Assembly (NCBI GenBank): GCA_028551475.1
Contig: CM052359.1
Location: forward strand, 16,493,583 to 16,557,582
DNA length: 64,000 nt
Direction of reading: 5' to 3'
Origin: Casuarina equisetifolia
Lineage: Eukaryota; Streptophyta; Magnoliopsida; Fagales; Casuarinaceae
The stretch's first letter is position 1. Each line of letters opens with the position of its first letter. Below the pieces are notes generated by a model. The model ran no database searches and was not told where the DNA came from. It saw nothing but the letters and a program-made list of their open reading frames with translations. Made by a program: the position numbers and the translations under genes. Positions 48,200-58,753 of the stretch are shown here, in pieces.

Positions 48200-49138
48200 C
48201 AATGGCGAAAGGTGCATAGGGGATCACAAGACCCTAAAAAACATGAGTTAAGTACTCAATTTCCAAGATAATTTCACCAATAGTGAAAGTTGAGTAACAA
48301 TACCATTTACCTTTTAAATAAACTCAGTCACAATTTGGTGACCTTTGGTTGTCATATGAAGATGTTGTCAAAGAATTGAAACATGTGTAAAACTATGGAC
48401 CATGAAGTCAAATGATAAGGCCTAGCATATTTCAACTAATTACAAGGGTGTCATCACTCATGATTCCAATCCAACTTATCAAGATTGGAAAATTAAAGAT
48501 TAGATTGAATGAGATTTTTTGTATTTGTAATGACACTATCATGACTACTGTTGAACAAGGGAATGAGCCATAAACAACACCAAGTAACCTATTAACTTGA
48601 AGGAAAGGCTTAATTCAAACTTTCCAAACAAGAAAATTTGGACCTTCTAGACAAACACCTATGGTTGGAATAGGACCTAGGATTGGCAATAGGAAATAAA
48701 GGTAGCAACATGAACATTAGTGATGGTGGAAGCCATATGCAAAATAAAATAGATTGAAAGAAGAGGCTTTCACCAAAAGGTTGAACTGATACCAAATTAA
48801 AACAAGAATTTCTTCAAACTTATCAAGATTGGAAAATTAAAGATTAGATTGCATGAGATTTTTTGTATTTGTAATGACACTATCATGACTACTGCTAAAC
48901 AAGGGAATGAGCCATAAACAACACCAAGTAACCTATTAACTAGAAGGAAAGGCTCAATTCAAACTTTCCAAACAAGAAAATTTGGACCTTCTAGACAAAC
49001 ACCTATGGTTGGAATAGGACCTAGGATTGGCAATAGGAAATAGAGGTAGCAACATGAACATTAGTAATGGTGGAAGCCATATGCAAAATAAAATAGATTG
49101 AAAGAAGAGGCTTTCACCAAAAGGTTGAACTGATACCA
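48200..49138 (-). pseudogene. Cop-1-like gag start, with 344-bp tandem duplication
   Basis: Minus-strand gag of an older Cop-1 relative. 48200-48472 matches Cop-1 23965-24210; the ATG region reads MASTITNVHVAT-like (start near 48736) as in Cop-1 MASTVTHIHAAT. The block 48473-48816 is repeated as 48817-49160, almost unchanged, so the gag start, leader and PBS occur twice. Stops and frameshifts throughout. The rest of the element is displaced by the Ath-N block, or lost. Confidence 0.8.
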
Positions 49139-49160
49139 AATTAAAACAAGAATTTCTTCA
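48473..49160. repeat. Tandem duplication, 344 bp x 2
   Basis: Units 48473-48816 and 48817-49160 both begin AACTTATCAAGATTGG and end AAGAATTTCTTCA. They differ at only a few bases; the 61-codon ORFs within them differ at one residue. Confidence 0.92.
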
Positions 49161-49700
49161 AACTATTGTAGATATTCATATAAAAGAACAACAACAAAAC
49201 TCAAAAAATACCAAGAACAATGAGAGGAAAAACTTATATTTCTAGATTAATTGTTTGTACACCTTAACTATCTTTTTATAGTGGTTAGAAATCAAACATA
49301 AACTATCTCATAATGATGATAACCACTACCAAATTGATTTTGAAAACCATATCCATGAAGAACTCTAAAATGTTTTGGATTTTGTGTAGAAAATTTTATC
49401 AATAAAGTAAATGATTCTTTTTTTTTCGTAGCAATAAAATGACCATTTTCTTTAGAAACGCCCCTTATTAGCCTTTAGCCATTTTGTAGAATTATTTGAA
49501 AACAAATGAGAAGAAGAGCTATCGTATAGGCATAGGGAAGAAGAAAATAGGCATGAGATGCACACAAGTGTCTTTGTGCCGCCTTGCCTTGGTGGTGTCG
49601 TGCATGTAGTACACGCACCCACCTTATTTTTTAAATCTACTTCTGACATGGTACTGATATGACATTGTTCTTCTTATAGGTACCACCTCTATTTCTTAAA
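49139..49700 (-). repeat. 5' LTR of the Cop-1-like element
   Basis: About 562 bp. It follows a PBS (TGGTATCAG on the minus strand, 49130-49138), and shares with the Cop-1 LTR the GTAAATGATTCTTT, AACGCCCCTTATT and closing TTAAGAAAT-like parts. The outer half is shortened. Confidence 0.75.
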
Positions 49701-50860
49701 AATAATTAAATAAATAAATGGAGCGAGCAATCATACTTCGAGCTGTTGGTTCTTGATTTGCATGCCTTTGGGTGGACAATGGTTGGAGGCAAGCGGTTGC
49801 GGCTCCCGACCTGACATAAGGTGGAGGCAGGAGGTCATTCATTGTCCTCCTCAACCTTTAATTCTTTCTCTTTCTCAATCTACTAGTTGCCGGATTGGCA
49901 GCGGCTAGAGACAAGAGGGGACCTCCCTTTCGCTTCCAGCTGCAACAAATCCCCATGCATATTTTTAAGGGCGGCCAACTATGATATAAAATTCTTCCGC
50001 ATGACCTCCAAAGGATCTACAAACCCGTCCATTTCAGCCAAGTTGTGTGTTCATTGTTTGATAGCAATTGTTACGTGCTTGCATAACGGATCAATTATTA
50101 GGTCAATTTAGTTGGGCATGAAGAATTTGATGAACTCTTGCATGTTTGGAAGAAAAGTTTGTTTATTGATAAGCAAAACCAAACTAGTTATAAGAGAAGA
50201 CAAAACCGTAGAAAAAAGAACTCTTAATGTGTGGCTATTATAAAAACATTATAACCTAAGAGACTATATATAAATAGAAGTAAGGCTTATACAAGAAAAC
50301 TCTAGTATCTTACAAAATAAAAAAAATAAATTGAGATCTTACAATATAGGAAAAATATATCATAAAGAGAAAATTGTCGATCTTCAATAGGGCAACTAAT
50401 CATTTTGGACAAGCTGGGGGCATTTCTTCCTCAAACCCATTGCGAAAAATTTGGATAGAGAGGGAAGAAAGAAGATCCAAGTCTCACGCAATACCAGTCT
50501 AGGCGTACATTACATCATACGAAGGACTATCATTATGACTAAATCTAAAGAAAGCCTAGACCCAATTGGGGGGAGGACATAATAGTTTTCTTTCTTTGAC
50601 TTCTCTTCATTATGTGCTTTTTATGGAGTGTTTTTTAGTTGCTTTTTAACTTTCTTTTTTGGTCCAAATATTTTTTAAAAAAAAATTAGCCTTTTTACAA
50701 TATAAAAAGCTACTAAAAAATTAAGATTCAAAATATTTTAAAAAATAAAATTTAGAAAATTTCGTAGGCTTTCTCTAATATCTATTTAAGAAGCTTTAGA
50801 GAAAGGTATTCTTTAAGTATAGAAGTCACTAAAAACATGTGTCAAAAATTGTCCTCGCGT
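49701..50860. other. Low-copy spacer, weak coding-like remnant
   Basis: No retrotransposon motif is seen. On the minus strand, 50060-49880 has one frame with 50-odd codons interrupted by a single stop (LAEMDGFVDPLEVMRKN, then LAALKNMHGDLLQLEAKG), Leu-rich and helix-like. It could be a gene fragment, but I recognise no family. The rest (50130-50860) is AT-rich with no signal. Confidence 0.35.
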
Positions 50861-50869
50861 TAATTGTTT

Positions 50870-51480
50870 AAATGAAATAGCTCAAAATTCTCAAAAACCA
50901 CAAAATACGAGGAGAGAGTTGGGTGACAACCGGAAGATCCGGGCCACTTATTCCGTAATCCCCGCAGGAGACGACAACCGCATTCAACACAGCCGCAGCG
51001 TTCCTCATCCATCCTGTGCATCATCATTGCCCCGTAATTGCACACCTCCCGGTCCCCCTCTGCCCCTCATCCAACCTGTATCCTCCACGTAGCATTGCTG
51101 AAACCGAAGCCAAGCTCCTGCTCTCCGTAGACTCCCAGGCCGAGCAATAAATGCTATCACGTGGCGCTGCTAGCAGCGTACGGTGAGTGAAGAATCTGGG
51201 CCGTCGATCTCATAAGGAGGGCTTGACTCGGCCTTCAATGATGTAAAACAAGTCCACGTCAGGTGAAGTAATTGCAGGGCAGTGCAAGGGTAGTAATTTC
51301 CTTCTCCTCGTTAGTCCGGCGCTATCCTCGGTTCCCGATCCCCCGCTTCCGCTGACACCGACATACCTGGTCCTCAGGTAAACCCAGTCACGGCGGCTCG
51401 ATGGTATGAGTGAACGGTTGTGATTTCGAGTTTCTTAATCGCCATCTTTCATATGACGTGTTTTGCGGGAGACGGGAGTT
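50870..51480. promoter_or_regulatory. GC-richer block with G-box and ACGT elements
   Basis: Clearly less AT-rich than its surroundings. It contains CACGTGGC (51158-51165, a G-box), CCACGTCA (about 51253-51260), CCACGTAG (about 51085) and GGGCCGTCGATCT (51199-51211). These are elements typical of plant promoters. No ORF of note. It lies about 2.8 kb upstream of the MIR166 hairpins and might serve them or an unseen transcript. Confidence 0.4.
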
Positions 51481-53000
51481 TGGGGTCACAGACGTATCCT
51501 CTTATTAAAACTTACGAACTCATGTATACAAATAAACATTTGACGCAGCAATTCAAAATTTAAAATCCGCTACGTTCCAATCATCCCGGCCTGATTAACG
51601 ACTTCACACTGTTGGAAAAGGAATTTGAAACAAGCCGTCCCCCAGTGCTGTTTGTTATTCCAATTTTATGGATGTAACGAGAGAAAAGGGTAAACCGTAG
51701 AGGAAGAGAAGGTGAGGATAACTCGGGATTGTGAAAAAGATTAACAGCCTTGAAACAAAAACACCACAATACTACTGATTAAGATAGAATTTCCTTGCAC
51801 TAAAAGGTAAAAGAGATATTAGAATCCAAGGACGTGTCCTTGAACTTGTTGTTCAAAAACTTGATTAGTATTTCCCTTGCAATTTCTTTGAGAAAATCTT
51901 TTATAAATAAAGATATCACTATTTGGGTTATAACAAATCTTTTTTGAAAAAAGAAAGAAAGAAAGAAAGAAAGAAAGGATGTAAAAGTTTATGAAATGAG
52001 CTTGTCTAAACCAAAAAAATATCCACGTTTTATTCTCTCAAGGAAATCTTATGCACAATTTGAACCAAAATTTAACAAGCTAAAAATGAATTAACAGTTT
52101 TGTGTAACTCACCAAGCTACAATGTCTCGTACGATCCATGGCAAAAATGGACTGACGAGATTTGGCATACAGCAATGGCTCCTAAGGTTGGGTATTGCGG
52201 AGTCGCTTTCGGACAGAAATTGGATACTGACATGTTAGATTATTCTCTTAATTTATACTTTATTGAGCTCATCTACTTTCTTTTTCAATTATTTAAAGGA
52301 AAGGATAGAGAAACATAACGTCCTACTCAAGTCTATAATGACATATATATGTTGGAACTAAGATTTAGTTGGCTTGCCTTCACTTGGGATGACAAACCTT
52401 GTGTTTAGTTCTTCATGAACCTTAGAAAGGCCCAGTCATTGCATTGTGTGAGGAAGGAAACTATACCGCTTTCATTAGGTTTGAAATTAAGGCCAAGGTT
52501 TCTATTTTTTGATTGAAAGTGCATTTAGTTTTAAGACCAAATTTCGCAATTAGTTTTGGTGTGGAGGAACCTTAGATTACATGTTTGCTGAAATCCTTCT
52601 TTATTATTGCTGAATAAGGAAAAAAAATAAGAAAAAGGGAAAAAGATCTTCTACATTGAGCCTATTTCTGTTGCCAACCGTTAAAGGTTGGGAGGTCCAT
52701 CCTAAAATCCACTAATAAGCGTGGTAAACCCCAACTATTAATAAGGCCAAAAATATAGCTAAACACCTCTATTATGGGACGAAATCCTAACACCAACCAC
52801 ATGTGGAACCAGGGAGAAGGAGCGGTCATCCTTTTTTGAGAGGGAATGTTTCTCCGGTATTATTTTATGGGATATTCAACACACCAACTGGAGGGAATCT
52901 TCACCTCGTCATTAAGGAGCATCGACAAAGTAAAACATGAATGGATCGAGAGAGGAGAAATCGGTACTGGATAACAAAGAATTTGTTGAACAAGAATCAT
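51481..53000. other. Spacer without recognised gene
   Basis: AT-rich. A (GAAA)n microsatellite is at about 51952-51978. CCAACCGTTAAAGGTTGG (52675-52692) is a short palindrome. A 72-codon plus-strand ORF at 52100-52318 has no family motif I recognise. Confidence 0.5.
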
Positions 53001-53929
53001 ACTTCCTATTTAAGTCAAGCTTTCTATTTTTGCCTGTCTTCACTAGTCTCTTGACCTAATATCATTGTCTAGTCTGGCTAGTTTAAATAAAACTTTTAGA
53101 ATTTGAGACCAACTCGAGTAAATTTAGTGTACTTGTGTAGATGATGTGCCTTCATGCAGATCGATTCATAGTCTCTCTCATACGTGCAATGCACGCCATA
53201 CTGTGCAAATGAACTGAAACAATTGCAGGAGCCTTAGTGACGGTTGACGCTGAAATAATATGGCACCATATTTTCGGTCAATAAAGAATTGTTTTTGGAA
53301 ACTTAATGTCCTTCGTCTTTGCTGGGCTCACTGCTCGCTTCTAGTTCATGGGAATCACGACAACTTTTGGAGTTTCTTTCAAGAAATCTTTTCTTTTCTT
53401 CGGAGAAAGAGAAGCTGTTCGTTTTAGATAGCCATGATAACGTAACGTTTCTCAAATAGATTAAAGAAAGAAGAAAGATTAAATAAATCAAAATCTATCA
53501 GAAATCTTTTGAGCGTGCGGGTATAGGATCGTACACGAGGCTTGAAAGCGGAGAAACGAAAAGCTAAAAATAATAATAAGGTAATGATGAAGAATTGCAT
53601 TAAAGGTAGACTTGTCTCGTGTCTAGCGCAATTTAAATACCAACATTGTCTGGTTGTGTATGTGTGTTTCTGTGTGCGTGTTTGACCGAAGAAGCAACTG
53701 GTGGTAGCAGGTAGCAGGTAGCAGGTCGCAGGTCGGTTGGTTAACCGGCAGAAGCGGCTAAATGAACTTGGGAAATGACAGAAGAAGAGTGAGTGGGGGT
53801 GGGTACGGGCTGCTTTGGGGGTTATTTTAGTAGTTAAACACCATTTCCGCAAAAGCTAATTCAGAAACATCTGAATGCAAAAGCGAGTCAGGGTAATTTT
53901 ATATTGTCGACAGCACTCTTCTTTCTTAC
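53001..53929 (+). promoter_or_regulatory. Upstream region of MIR166 cluster
   Basis: No coding signal. It contains a GT-rich stretch (53650-53683) and an imperfect GCAGGTA repeat (53703-53735). Its position directly upstream of the TATA-like box suggests it holds the proximal promoter; this is inferred from position only. Confidence 0.4.
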
Positions 53930-53936
53930 TATAAAG
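53930..53936 (+). promoter_or_regulatory. Probable TATA box of MIR166 primary transcript
   Basis: TATAAAG, about 80 bases before the first hairpin. A start site near 53960-53970 would follow the usual ~30-base spacing. Confidence 0.5.
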
Positions 53937-53988
53937 CTAGTTGGATTAGGGTTATCGCTTCTCATACAGAGGAGAAAGTGGAAGAAAA

Positions 53989-54057
53989 ATGGAGCGGGGT
54001 GCAGGTTCTTTGAGGGGAATGTTGGCTGGCTCGAGGCTTTTTGCAGGGAGGTTCTGA
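53989..54057 (+). CDS. 22-codon short ORF across the MIR166 5' arm
   Basis: First ATG after the inferred start site (53989). It encodes 22 residues rich in Gly, Arg and Leu (begins MERGAGSLRG) and stops at 54055-54057 inside the loop. It reads through the miR166* strand, so its sequence is partly fixed by the hairpin. It is placed like the upstream ORFs that have been reported to encode miRNA-linked peptides in plants, but there is no direct evidence of translation. Confidence 0.25.
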   Translation: MERGAGSLRGMLAGSRLFAGRF

Positions 54058-54104
54058 TGAAAATCAACTCTTAAGGCTTCGGACCAGGCTTCATTCCCCT
54101 TAAA
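54009..54104 (+). ncRNA. MIR166: MIR166 hairpin 1
   Basis: Mature miR166 (TCGGACCAGGCTTCATT...CCC) is on the 3' arm at 54079-54099, 21 nt, identical to the conserved plant sequence as I know it. The star strand GGAATGTTGGCTGGCTCG.. is at 54016-54036. They pair over 19 positions with four mismatches and 2-nt 3' overhangs, the Dicer-like signature. The loop is 42 nt (54037-54078) and the lower stem extends outward (CTTTGAGGGG with CCCCTTAAA). miR166 guides cleavage of HD-ZIP III mRNAs and so sets organ polarity, meristem and vascular patterning. Part of a two-hairpin cluster. Confidence 0.95.
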
Positions 54105-54168
54105 CTTGTATCCATGTATTTAGTTGTGTCATCGACTCAATATTTGTTTGTTTATCTCGTGAAAGTTA

Positions 54169-54299
54169 GGTTGAGAGGAATGTTGTCTGGCTTGAGGTCA
54201 TGAAGGTTGATCTGTGTGATATTTTCCGGTTGCTGCCGGAGAAAGTTCATAATTTGCAACTCTAAATGATTCTCGGACCAGGCTTCATTCCCCCCAACC
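54169..54299 (+). ncRNA. MIR166: MIR166 hairpin 2
   Basis: Mature miR166 at 54273-54293 has the same 21 nt as hairpin 1. The star GGAATGTTGTCTGGCTTG.. is at 54177-54197, with three mismatches, several G-U pairs and 2-nt overhangs. The loop is longer (75 nt, 54198-54272). The basal stem GGTTG/CAACC closes the precursor. It lies 64 nt after hairpin 1 on the same strand, so one primary transcript probably carries both. The two loops do not resemble each other, so the duplication is not recent. Confidence 0.95.
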
Positions 54300-55994
54300 A
54301 TCACAACGTTTCCACCTTGTTCATCTGCTGGTATGGCTTTCTTGGATTTCTCCTCTATATTATGTGTAAAGCAGGTTAGAAACCGCGTAAATATCTTGAG
54401 CTTTTTGGCTTTCCATACATCACATGCTCTGACTAAACAAAAGGTCTCGCTGCGTTTCTTTAATACTCTCTTCTTATTTTGAACTTCACCACTACACATG
54501 CATTAGAAAGGGTGATTTTTTTGGCAGGATTGATTATCAGCTATGCGCATCCGCATCCTCATCCTGAGTTGCCGGAGAATGAATAAGGTATAAGGACTTC
54601 TTCCTCTTTCGAGAGAATTAAATAAAAATCTTTCTCCGAGTTTTCTGTTCTAGGGTTTCGAATCAACATGCTCCCTAACCTTTTACTTTGTTTTTCTTTT
54701 CTGTTCCTCTCGATGCATAAAGCTATTATATCTACAAGCATGACCTTCTCTGTAAATTGGGAAAAAAAGAAAAAAAAAAGAAATGAAAAAGGCATTTCTA
54801 TTCATGAATCAGCATTGGAACAACAGGTGAATAAAGAGATATTCAGCGTTGACGGCCTTACCCTGAACAGTTCGGGTTTATCGTGATATTGAGCTGTTTA
54901 ATTTTCTCTTGATTTTTCATTTAAAGCCACAGTTCGGTTCTTTAGAACCGAGAGATGATGTGGACTGGTGAATGAAACATAAACTCTTGAACTCATTTTC
55001 TCCTATTTTAGGCTCAATCATTTATTTATTTATTATTATTATTATTATGTGTGTATGCTTTTGTTAATTGCTGTAATATGTAGTCGTTGTTACATATAAT
55101 TCAAAAGCAATATAAGAGTCAAAGATCTTGAAGGGTAATATTTTTATTTTTTTCGCTTTGGAGTGAGATCTGAACATTAATTTAATACAAGTGATTAGTT
55201 ATAAAAACTGCTAAAATATTTGGAAGAATGTAGGAAAATAAGAAAGGAGACCCTAGTGGTGTGTAACAGTTTAGGGGAAAAGAAATGAATCGAGAAATCC
55301 ATATTTACAACCACCAATCACGTACATAGATATCTCTAAAATAGGGAAAACGCAGATGGCCATCCTCCATTCCTGCCATTCTACCATGACCCACCTGCAT
55401 AACTGCATATTGGAGGGAAACTAAACCTGGTAGAGGGGGGCGGTAGGATTCAGTATGATGGTTTTTTTTTTTATTTGTTTGTTTGTATTCAGCATTTATG
55501 AGGCTTTTATAGCTGTGGAAAATCAGCTTCTATCATTGGAAAGCTAGGATCTGCAGCGGCGTTTTCATTGGCTTTGGCATCGGCATCTCTCTTCTCTTCA
55601 TCGAGTCATAGTACAGATTCTTGAAAAGCCAACTTCAAGAAAGTAAGAGAGAGAGAGATGGGAAGTAAATGACGACCATCCGACGATTCTCGGGAAATGA
55701 AACGGAGGACAGAGGTTCGGGTATTAGTTCATGACAAACTTGTTGCCTTTAAGAAGGGAAACCATCACCTTTTCCTGTTGGCTGCTCAAGGTGTATTTAT
55801 TATCAAAACGACTGATTTATAATAGTTTACGTAAAATATAATTGATTTTCTTATGTGCACAAAGAGTAAAGCTGCTTGTCCTTTCCCTTCACTCCACTTT
55901 TCCCTCCTTAGGGGTAGAATGGCACTATGCTTCATAATTTTTCTCATTGGTACGAGAAGATATTTGCCAATGTTTAGTATGAAATTGTAAGTAT
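54300..55994 (+). other. Downstream part of MIR166 locus and spacer
   Basis: No protein gene recognised. A candidate small exon (about 54528-54587) lies between a TTTTTTTGGCAG acceptor and an AAG/GTATAAGG donor, so the primary transcript may be spliced. A TTA run is at about 55018-55048 and a GA run at 55660-55672. The 55540-55760 block is less AT-rich, with no known motif. Confidence 0.4.
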
Positions 55995-56172
55995 TGTTAA
56001 GATTCAGGTGACCAGAAATGATGAAACTAATATATAGATCTAAGAGAAAAGTTGTGTAATTTTCTTACAAGACAAGAACCACTATTGTGGTTCTTAAGAA
56101 TGAATTTTGTAGCTACAGTAAATTGCTACAATAAGCCCCATATACATGTACATAACAATAAGTATTTCAACA
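55995..56172 (-). repeat. Cop-2 3' LTR
   Basis: TGTTGAAATACTTATTG at 56172 to ...CTTAACA at 55995. Matches the 5' LTR, lacking one ~23-bp stretch. Confidence 0.9.
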
Positions 56173-56399
56173 TTTTCCCTCAAGCTAGTAATCAAAATAA
56201 GTCATATAAACTAGCTTATCCATAAGGAAATGTTGTTGTTGTACACCTAATGCCTTTGTCAATAAATCAACAAGTTGATCATGTGTGGAGATTTGAGTTG
56301 TTCAAATTATGCATCCTATTGTCTTTTCTCTCATAAAATGGTGGTCAATCTCAATGTGTTTGATTTTCTGATGAAGGATAGGATTCCCAACTATCTTCA

Positions 56400-58753
56400 T
56401 TGTAGCTTCATTATCACAATAAAGGGAGATCAATCAAATTAAAGAAACCTTTAGATCTCTAAATAACCCAATTAGCCACACAATCTCACATGTTGTGGAT
56501 GTCATAGTCTGATACTCGAACTTTGTGGAGGAGCAAGACACTTTAAACAACTTCTTGCTCTTTTAAGAGATGAGACAGTCACCAAGTATAATGCAAAATC
56601 CCGTCGTAATACTCAAAGTCTATGGAGGAGCGAGACACTATAAACGACTTCTTGCTCTTCCAAGAGATGAGAGAATCAAAAAGTATAATGCAAAATCCCA
56701 TCATAGAGTGGCACCCCATAGGACATGATCCATAAGTTGCGTCACAAAAGGCTCGAAATTCAAGGTTGATTTTAGACTTCATGAGAAGCCCTTGTCCAAG
56801 TGATCTCTTGACATATATGATTACTTGAATGGTTGCTGCTTGATGAGACTCTTTGGGTGCTTGCATGAACTAATTACGGAAGCGCATAACAAAACATATG
56901 TTTAGCCTAGTAATAGTGAGATAAATCAACCACTTAACTAAATGTTGATATTCCTAAATAAAGGGAGATTGGTTGCATTAAAGGAACCTTTACATCCCTA
57001 AATAATTCAATTAGCCACACAATCTCAAATGTCGTGGATGCCATAGCCTGATACTTAAACTCTGTGGAAGAGCGAGACATTGTAGATTGCTTCTTGCTCT
57101 TCCAAGAGATGAGAGAGTCATCTAGCATAATGCAAAATCTCGTCATAGAGTAGCACTCCATAGAACATGATCCATAAGTTGCGTCACAAAAGGCTTGTAA
57201 TTCAAGGCTATTTTTAGACTTCATGAAAAGCCTTTGTCCAAGTGATCTCTTGACATATCTGATTATTCGAAAAGCCGCTGCTTGATGAGACTCTTTGGGT
57301 GCTTGCATGAATTAACTAATCAAGTGCATGGAAAAACATATGTCCAGCCTGGAAATAATGAGATAAATCAACCTCCCAACTAGACGTTGATATCCTTGCT
57401 TATCCTTCACGATTGTATCCCCATCTTTCTCAAAGAACTCATCATAATCAACACTAGTGAACTTGACATTTTGTTCCATGGGCATATTAGTTGGTTTGCA
57501 TCCATACTCAAATATCAATTCTGAGGCATATTTCCTCTGATTTATCACAATGCTAGTAGGAGAGTGTGCCATTTCTACTCCTAGGAAATAATTGACCAAT
57601 CCAAGGTACTTTTTCAATATGATGATTCTATCTTCATCTCTTTCTATGATAATCATATCATCAACGTAAATGAAAACAATCAGTAGTCCTTTACATGTTT
57701 GTTTAAGGAATAAAGAGTAATCATGCTAAGAATGATGAAATTTAACTCATAGAAAAGTGTTTATAAACTTCTAGTACCATTGTCTAAAGGCTTACTTTAG
57801 GCCATAAAAAGACTTCTTAAGCCTGCACATTTTTTATCCCCCCTTAAGCCATAAACCTTTTGAAAGCTACATGTATATTTCTATATCTAAATCACCCTAA
57901 AAGAATACGTTGTGCACATCCATTTGATGCATTTTCCAGTGGTGAAGAGCTGCCAAAGCAATGAGAATGTGGACAATTACCAATTTTCCTATAGGAGAAA
58001 AAGTGTCTTCATAATCCATTCCTACTCATTGACTATATCCCTTTGCCACAAGATGAGCCATGTAGTAGTCAATGCTTCCATCAACATTATATTTGATCTT
58101 ATACATCTATTTTTTGCTAATGGCACAATAACTTGCAAGCACAAACACCAATTCCCATGTATGGTTTGATTCTAACACTTTAATCTCCTCAATCATGGCA
58201 TCATGCCATTTAGGATCTAAGACAACCTCATGATAGGATGTATGTTTTACTATGGTTGAGATAAGGTAAATAAAATGGTTATGTTAGCTAGATAGTCTAT
58301 GACGTGATAAGACATAGGAGATGGGATGTGTAGTTGAAAAGGGCATGGGATCATGTGATGAATCAATATGAGAGCAAATGTAACCTTGATGCCAAATAGG
58401 TGGTTTAGGAATTCTACATGACTATCGTTTACAAAATGGAATTTTCTTTATAGTAGGTGATGATGAGGTAGCTAAGACTTCTGAATCTGGCATAGTGTAA
58501 AGGACAATAGCAAGTGAATTAGGATATTGTAAGTTAATGTCAATTGATGATAGATGCCCAATAAATGATGATAGAGATAAGTAATCAAAAGGAAAGACTT
58601 TCTCATGGAATGTTATATCATGGCTCACAAAAAATTTTCCACTATCAAGGGCAAGAAAACAGAAACCTTTTTTAGCATAAGGATATACTATGAATAGAGA
58701 TGGAATAAAATGCAAGCCAAACTTATCCTTTTGAGTTAACTTGGTTGTATACC
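56400..58753 (-). pseudogene. Cop-2 RT and RNase H, with RNase H partly repeated
   Basis: From the solo LTR: VYPYAKKGFCFL and FFVSHDITFHEKVFPFD (58690-58590), then a linker. RT N-terminus: WHDAMIEEIKVLESNHTWELV (about 58215-58150), VAKGYSQ and DYEDTFSP (about 58050-58000), HQMDVHNVFF (about 57920). Catalytic IYVDDMIII is at about 57680-57655, followed by LGLVNYFLGVEMA and QRKYASELIFEYGCKP. RNase H: KESHQAAAFRIIRYVKRS and AFCDATYGSC at 57308-56934. This segment is repeated as 56866-56579, and a shorter third piece lies at 56579-56415. Stops and frameshifts throughout. Confidence 0.88.
56415..57390. repeat. Repeated RNase H segment in Cop-2
   Basis: The segment at about 56940-57390 is similar to 56600-56939 (shared KESHQAA, RSLGQ, AFCDATYGSC, SLISWKSKK). 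A ~115-bp piece at 56480-56595 repeats 56601-56715. Confidence 0.8.

Noticed and set aside
52100-52318. 72-codon plus-strand ORF with YDPWQKWTDEIW
   Set aside because: No recognised family, and its C-terminal part is a low-complexity AT-rich run; insufficient support for a gene.
52675-52692. CCAACC...GGTTGG palindrome as a hairpin RNA or transposon end
   Set aside because: Too short, with no partner repeat or target duplication nearby.
53424-53852. 142-codon minus-strand ORF upstream of MIR166
   Set aside because: No family motif, low-complexity stretches, and it overlaps the GT and GCAGGTA repeats of the upstream region.
54152-54499. 115-codon minus-strand ORF over MIR166 hairpin 2
   Set aside because: It is antisense to the miRNA precursor, has no known motif, and its length is explained by chance and by the constrained hairpin.
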